Part shown: piece after piece, positions 52,517 to 55,625 of the stretch | Layout of the letters: the number at the start of each line of letters is the position of its first letter | Position numbering within the stretch: position 1 is the first letter of the stretch | Assembly (NCBI GenBank): GCA_900314685.1 | Contig: OMWE01000016.1 | Location: forward strand, 1 to 55,625 | From: an uncultured Actinomycetes bacterium | Lineage (GTDB): Bacteria; Actinomycetota; Coriobacteriia; Coriobacteriales; Atopobiaceae | DNA length: 55,625 nucleotides | Direction: 5' to 3' | Notes under the pieces: model-generated | Database searches by the model: none | What the model was told of the DNA's origin: nothing | The model's input: the letters and a program-made list of their open reading frames with translations, nothing else | Program-made: the position numbers and the translations under genes

Positions 52517-53452
52517 ATGGCTCACGCGTTCTACCCGTTTGTCGACAACGACGGACTGGAAGACACACCTACCGCCCCTGTCTCTCCCGCACAAGCCGGC
52601 GGCGCACGCGGCGCGGCTCCGGTGGCGGCCTCGCTCGACCGCCCGCTCGGCGAGCCGCAGTTCCCCGCGCGCATCGCGGTCTACGACGACGCGGCCGTGG
52701 CGCCCCGCGTGATCGTGGTCGACCCCAAGGACGTGCGCTCCTACCTCGAGGAAATCACCAACGAGGTCACCCGCCTCTCCCACGAGCAGGGCGGACAGAT
52801 CCCCTTCACCGTGATCCGCGAGATCGTCGAGAACTTCGTCCACGCCTACTTCATCGAGCCCGCCATCTCCATCCTGCCGGGTGGCAACACCATCCGCTTC
52901 GCCGACCAGGGGCCGGGCATCAAGGAGAAGGACCGCGCGCTGGAGTTCGGCACCACCTCCGCGACCAAGGAGATGAAGAGGTACATCCGCGGCACCGGGT
53001 CCGGTCTGCCCCTCGCGCAACAGTACCTGCTCGACAAGGGCGGCACGCTGGTCATCGAGGACAACATGAGCCGCGGCACCGTGGTCACCATCTCGCTGGG
53101 GGAGAGCCATGTGACGCCGGGCATCCACTACGCCCCGCATGTGACAGGGGACGGGGGTTTGTCACGCCCCGTGACAGGGGGCGGGGGAGTGTCACCCATG
53201 GCAGGCCCCCGCGTGGCAGACCCCCGTCACCTGACACACCCCACACCGCGGGTCGACGAGCGCGGGCAGAAAATCATAGCCTACCTGGCCCAGAGTGACT
53301 CCGTCGGGCCCAAGGAGCTTGTCGCGGCCTACGGCGAGAGCAACTCCACCTGGTCACGTGCACTGAAGAAGCTCACGGAGGCCGGCCTGGTCTACAAGGA
53401 GCAAAACGGGCAGAAGTACCACCTCACCGCTGCCGCCCACGCGCTGCTATAG
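52517..53452 (+). CDS. GHKL-type ATPase with C-terminal winged helix, next to dnaA
   Basis: A 311-residue protein. Residues about 80-205 are a GHKL (histidine-kinase-type) ATPase with REIVENFVHA (N-box), FADQGPGI (G1) and GTGSGLPLAQ (G2), but there is no HisKA or membrane segment, so it is not a normal sensor kinase. Residues about 205-235 are Gly/Pro-rich and are encoded by two copies of the GTGACAGGGG repeat. Residues about 240-311 are a winged helix (KELVAAYGESNSTWSRALKK and LTEAGLVYKEQNGQKYHLT). The ATG at 52517 has GGGAGGGG upstream. It lies between rpmH and dnaA, amid DnaA boxes. I do not recognise the gene; a role in origin control or developmental regulation is inferred from place only. 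Confidence 0.82.
   Translation: MAHAFYPFVDNDGLEDTPTAPVSPAQAGGARGAAPVAASLDRPLGEPQFPARIAVYDDAAVAPRVIVVDPKDVRSYLEEITNEVTRLSHEQGGQIPFTVIREIVENFVHAYFIEPAISILPGGNTIRFADQGPGIKEKDRALEFGTTSATKEMKRYIRGTGSGLPLAQQYLLDKGGTLVIEDNMSRGTVVTISLGESHVTPGIHYAPHVTGDGGLSRPVTGGGGVSPMAGPRVADPRHLTHPTPRVDERGQKIIAYLAQSDSVGPKELVAAYGESNSTWSRALKKLTEAGLVYKEQNGQKYHLTAAAHALL
53141..53195. repeat. GTGACAGGGG repeats, copies 3 and 4, inside the GHKL gene
   Basis: GTGACAGGGG-ACGGGGGTTT-GTCAC (53141-53165) and GTGACAGGGG-GCGGGGGAGT-GTCAC (53171-53195), separated by GCCCC. Both are in frame and add the segments VTGDGGLSRP and VTGGGGVSPM between two domains. Confidence 0.85.
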
Positions 53453-53548
53453 AGGCCGCACGCTGGTCTTCTGTCCCTCTTTTCTTGCCGATAGTTTTTC
53501 TTCCGGCGAGTTTTTCGTCCTCTGTCGTCGGCGACCACTCGCCGAATT

Positions 53549-53557
53549 TGTTGAAAA
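53549..53557. promoter_or_regulatory. GTTGAAA-core DnaA-box-like site in the dnaA promoter region
   Basis: TGTTGAAAA, in the 174-base gap between the GHKL gene and dnaA; may serve dnaA autoregulation. Confidence 0.5.
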
Positions 53558-53626
53558 GTAACACAACGGGGCTAGTTTTCTTCTTTTCACTCTCTATACT
53601 GTTGGTACTTTTCGACATTTGGACGG

Positions 53627-55240
53627 ATGCGGAGCATGGCAACAGACAGAAAAACAGACGCGGAGTACCTCTGGGGCGACGTGCTCCAACTGCTCGAGGA
53701 GCGCGGCCTGACCCCGGCGATCGTCGCGATGCTCAAGAGCTGCACGCCCGAGGACCTGGACGACGAGCAACTGACAATCTCGACGGGCATGTCTTTTGCC
53801 CGGCGCAAGATCGAGCAGGAGCAGCAGACGATCGAACAGTGCATCCAGGAGGCGGCCTTCCAGCCGCTCAAGCTCAACGTCGTGCTCTCACGCAACCCCG
53901 CGGCCCCGGCTCCCGCGCCGGCGCCGGTCGTCGTGACCAGCGAGGAGCTCGCCCAGATCGAGCCCGACGCGCCGTCCGTGGTCGCGGAGCGGCAGGCTGC
54001 GGCATCCGCCGGTAGGGCGGCGGGCAGTTCCGCTAATTCCACTGTCGACAGCCTCGCTGCCGGCGGCTCTTCTTCCCTCGGCAGGACCGCATCGGGCGCC
54101 GACGGCCCCGCCGACGACCGGACCGCCCACGACGACAACATCCTGGCCGAGGAGATCCCCGAGTCCGACTCCAAGCTCACCTTCGATCGCTTCGTCAAGG
54201 GCGAGGAGAATGTGCTCGCGCTCGAGGCGGCCAAGCAGGTGGCCAACGGCGTGAACAAGAACTACAACCCGCTCTTTATCTACGGCCGCAGCGGCCTGGG
54301 CAAGACCCACCTGCTGCGCGCGATTCAGAATTACATCGCGGCCAACGACCCCGAGCGCTTCTGCATCTACCGCTCCGGCGCACAATTCGTGGACGACTAC
54401 GTCAAGGCCATGAAGAACAACAGCGGCGATGTGCTCACCCGCAGCTACGACGACGTCGACGTGCTGATCATCGACGACATCCAGAACATGCGCAAGGCGG
54501 CGGGCACCATCAGCTTCTTCTTCAACACCTTCAACACGCTCATGAGCCGCGGCAAGCAGATCGTGCTGGCCGCCGACCGCAGCCCCAGCCAGCTGGGCAT
54601 GGGCGCCGACTCCAATTTCGACGAGCGCGACACCAGCCGCATGGACTCGGGCATCACCGTCTCCATCCAGGCGCCCGACTACGAGCTCAAGCTCAACCTG
54701 GTGAACGCCTTCTACGAGAGCATGAAGGCCGACGCACTGGCCGAGCACATCCAGGGCATGGACGGCACCATCTCCGAGGACCTGCGTCAGCTGATGGCCA
54801 AGAAGGCGGGCAACTCCATCCGCCTGATCAAGAGCTACGTGCAGAGCTGCCTGATGACCGCCAGCCAGCGCGAGCGTCGCGGCGGGGAGCTGAGCCGCGA
54901 CGACGTGGTCAGGATCGCCCTGCAGAAATGGCCCAACGGGCAGCACATCATCACGATCGAGCAGATCCAGCGCACCATCGAGGGCTTCTACGACATCAGC
55001 CACGAGGACCTGATCGGCTCCAAGCGCAATAAGGAGTTGATGGAGCCCCGCCACGTGGCGATCTGGCTGTCGCGCGACAAGACAGACGAGACGCTCGCGG
55101 ACATCGGCAAGAGGTTCGGCAACCGGTCTCATGCGACGGTCAAGCACTCCATCGCCTGGGTGGAGGACAAAAAGGCGGCGAGCCGCACCTTCGGCGAGAC
55201 GCTCGACCGCCTGATTTCGGACCTCAACGACGCCGACTGA
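53627..55240 (+). CDS. dnaA: Chromosomal replication initiator DnaA, divergent form
   Basis: A 537-residue DnaA (534 if the second ATG at 53636 is used). Domain I is about 10-95, a Pro/Ala/Ser-rich linker about 95-180, the AAA+ domain about 185-415 and the DNA-binding domain about 425-537. The family start FDRFVKGEENVLALEAAKQV, Walker A (GRSGLGKTHL) and Walker B (VLIIDDIQ) are clear. Two parts differ from the norm: the arginine-finger box reads DERDTSRMDSGI where ERLRSRF-type sequence is usual, and the box-recognition motif is GNRSHATV (498-505) where nearly all DnaA have GGRDHTTV. The Asp and first Thr that contact bases are replaced by Ser and Ala. This suggests changed box specificity. dnaN follows. 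Confidence 0.95.
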   Translation: MRSMATDRKTDAEYLWGDVLQLLEERGLTPAIVAMLKSCTPEDLDDEQLTISTGMSFARRKIEQEQQTIEQCIQEAAFQPLKLNVVLSRNPAAPAPAPAPVVVTSEELAQIEPDAPSVVAERQAAASAGRAAGSSANSTVDSLAAGGSSSLGRTASGADGPADDRTAHDDNILAEEIPESDSKLTFDRFVKGEENVLALEAAKQVANGVNKNYNPLFIYGRSGLGKTHLLRAIQNYIAANDPERFCIYRSGAQFVDDYVKAMKNNSGDVLTRSYDDVDVLIIDDIQNMRKAAGTISFFFNTFNTLMSRGKQIVLAADRSPSQLGMGADSNFDERDTSRMDSGITVSIQAPDYELKLNLVNAFYESMKADALAEHIQGMDGTISEDLRQLMAKKAGNSIRLIKSYVQSCLMTASQRERRGGELSRDDVVRIALQKWPNGQHIITIEQIQRTIEGFYDISHEDLIGSKRNKELMEPRHVAIWLSRDKTDETLADIGKRFGNRSHATVKHSIAWVEDKKAASRTFGETLDRLISDLNDAD

Positions 55241-55464
55241 CGTTGAAAACCCACGAGATTGCGTGTTGAAAGGTTGGTGACGGGTGAAGACAAACTGCGC
55301 CGCCCCCTCGTGCGTGTGGAAACCCGCGAATCTTTGCAGAAGGGACGGACAACAAATACAAACGCTCTACCTGCAGTTCGTCTTGCTTTTGAACATTTCA
55401 ACACCGACTACTATTACTACTGTCTTTATAGATATATAAAAGTACTAATAAGAGAGGAATCAGC
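55241..55464. other. Candidate unwinding region of oriC, dnaA-dnaN gap
   Basis: Three GTTGAAA-core sites: CGTTGAAAA (55241-55249), TGTTGAAAG (55264-55272) and, inverted, ATTTCAACA (55395-55403). The last is followed by CCG and then CTACTATTACTACTG (55408-55422), which on the other strand reads as TAG/TAA triplets. This matches the B. subtilis order of DnaA box, GC cluster, DnaA-trios. An AT-rich tract (55423-55450) follows. Confidence 0.65.
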
Positions 55465-55625
55465 ATGAAGTTCTCTGTCAGCCAGTCCGCGCTCGACGTC
55501 GCCCTGTCCGTGGTCTCGAAGGGCATGGCCAGCGCGTCGACTATCCCCATCCTCTCCGGTATCTACCTCAAGGCCGCCGACGGCGTGCTGGAGCTGCAGA
55601 CCACCGACCTCACCATCTCGATCCG
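55465..55625 (+). CDS. dnaN: DNA polymerase III beta subunit, N-terminal part (cut by window edge)
   Basis: The first 53 codons of the sliding clamp. MKFSVSQSALDVALSVVSKG then MASASTIPILSGIYLKAADG fits the DnaN N-terminal domain. GAGAGGA lies 7 bases before the ATG. The gene runs off the right edge. It follows dnaA after the candidate unwinding region. Confidence 0.96.
   Translation, partial: MKFSVSQSALDVALSVVSKGMASASTIPILSGIYLKAADGVLELQTTDLTISI

Overview
The window is chromosomal DNA from a high-GC actinobacterium, most likely of the class Coriobacteriia (Olsenella/Collinsella/Atopobium relatives). This rests on gene content, high GC, VaFE-type surface protein style and gene order; it is inference, not a database match. 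The right end is the replication-origin neighbourhood: rlmN, parB-parA-rsmG, jag, yidC, yidD, rnpA, rpmH, a GHKL-ATPase gene, dnaA and the start of dnaN. The left end cuts through serS.

Layout. 1-700: start of serS and a small membrane protein. 700-1600: intergenic DNA with a palindromic repeat and array A. 1608-11912: cell-envelope signalling locus (Ser/Thr kinase, two FHA proteins, PP2C phosphatase, a fused SEDS-transpeptidase protein, PASTA kinase), like the mycobacterial fhaA-fhaB-pstP-rodA-pbpA-pknA-pknB locus with kinase 1 moved to the front. 11913-14452: array B, a putative AbiEi/nuclease-like protein and tRNA-Arg(CCU). 14623-25632 (mostly minus strand): purC, a two-component system, a Tat-type lipoprotein, purB, array C, argH and argG, the last behind an arginine-rich leader peptide and terminator. 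25633-27076: a small island with a BrnT-BrnA toxin-antitoxin pair between two tRNA-Lys copies, one damaged. 27142-31670: YfcC transporter, PepT, an M29 aminopeptidase and tRNA-Gly. 32033-46325: thioester/VaFE surface adhesin, an M28-like membrane protein with a huge Ala/Glu insertion, a PafBC-like WYL pair, exonuclease-DinG helicase, ddl and rlmN. 46.4-50 kb: a clear GC trough holding parAB, rsmG and three perfect parS sites. 50-55.6 kb: origin-proximal genes.

The most unusual signal is a set of three intergenic arrays (A 966-1467, B 12061-12616, C about 22031-22413). Each is built from 54-59 bp units that begin with a TCG(T/C)AC-type half and end with its inverse GT(A/G)CGA. The distance between the two halves is fixed within an array (51, 46 and 49 nt) although sequences differ between arrays. 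Arrays A and B also share nearly the same series of periods (84, 84, 106, 105, 115 against 83, 83, 106, 116, 114). I know of no described system with this architecture.

A second linked signal is at the origin. DnaA has GNRSHATV where the family has GGRDHTTV in its box-reading helix, and the DNA around dnaA carries seven GTTGAAA-core sites, only one canonical TTATCCACA box, and a DnaA-trio-like run followed by an AT-rich tract just before dnaN. This suggests an origin with altered DnaA-box specificity.
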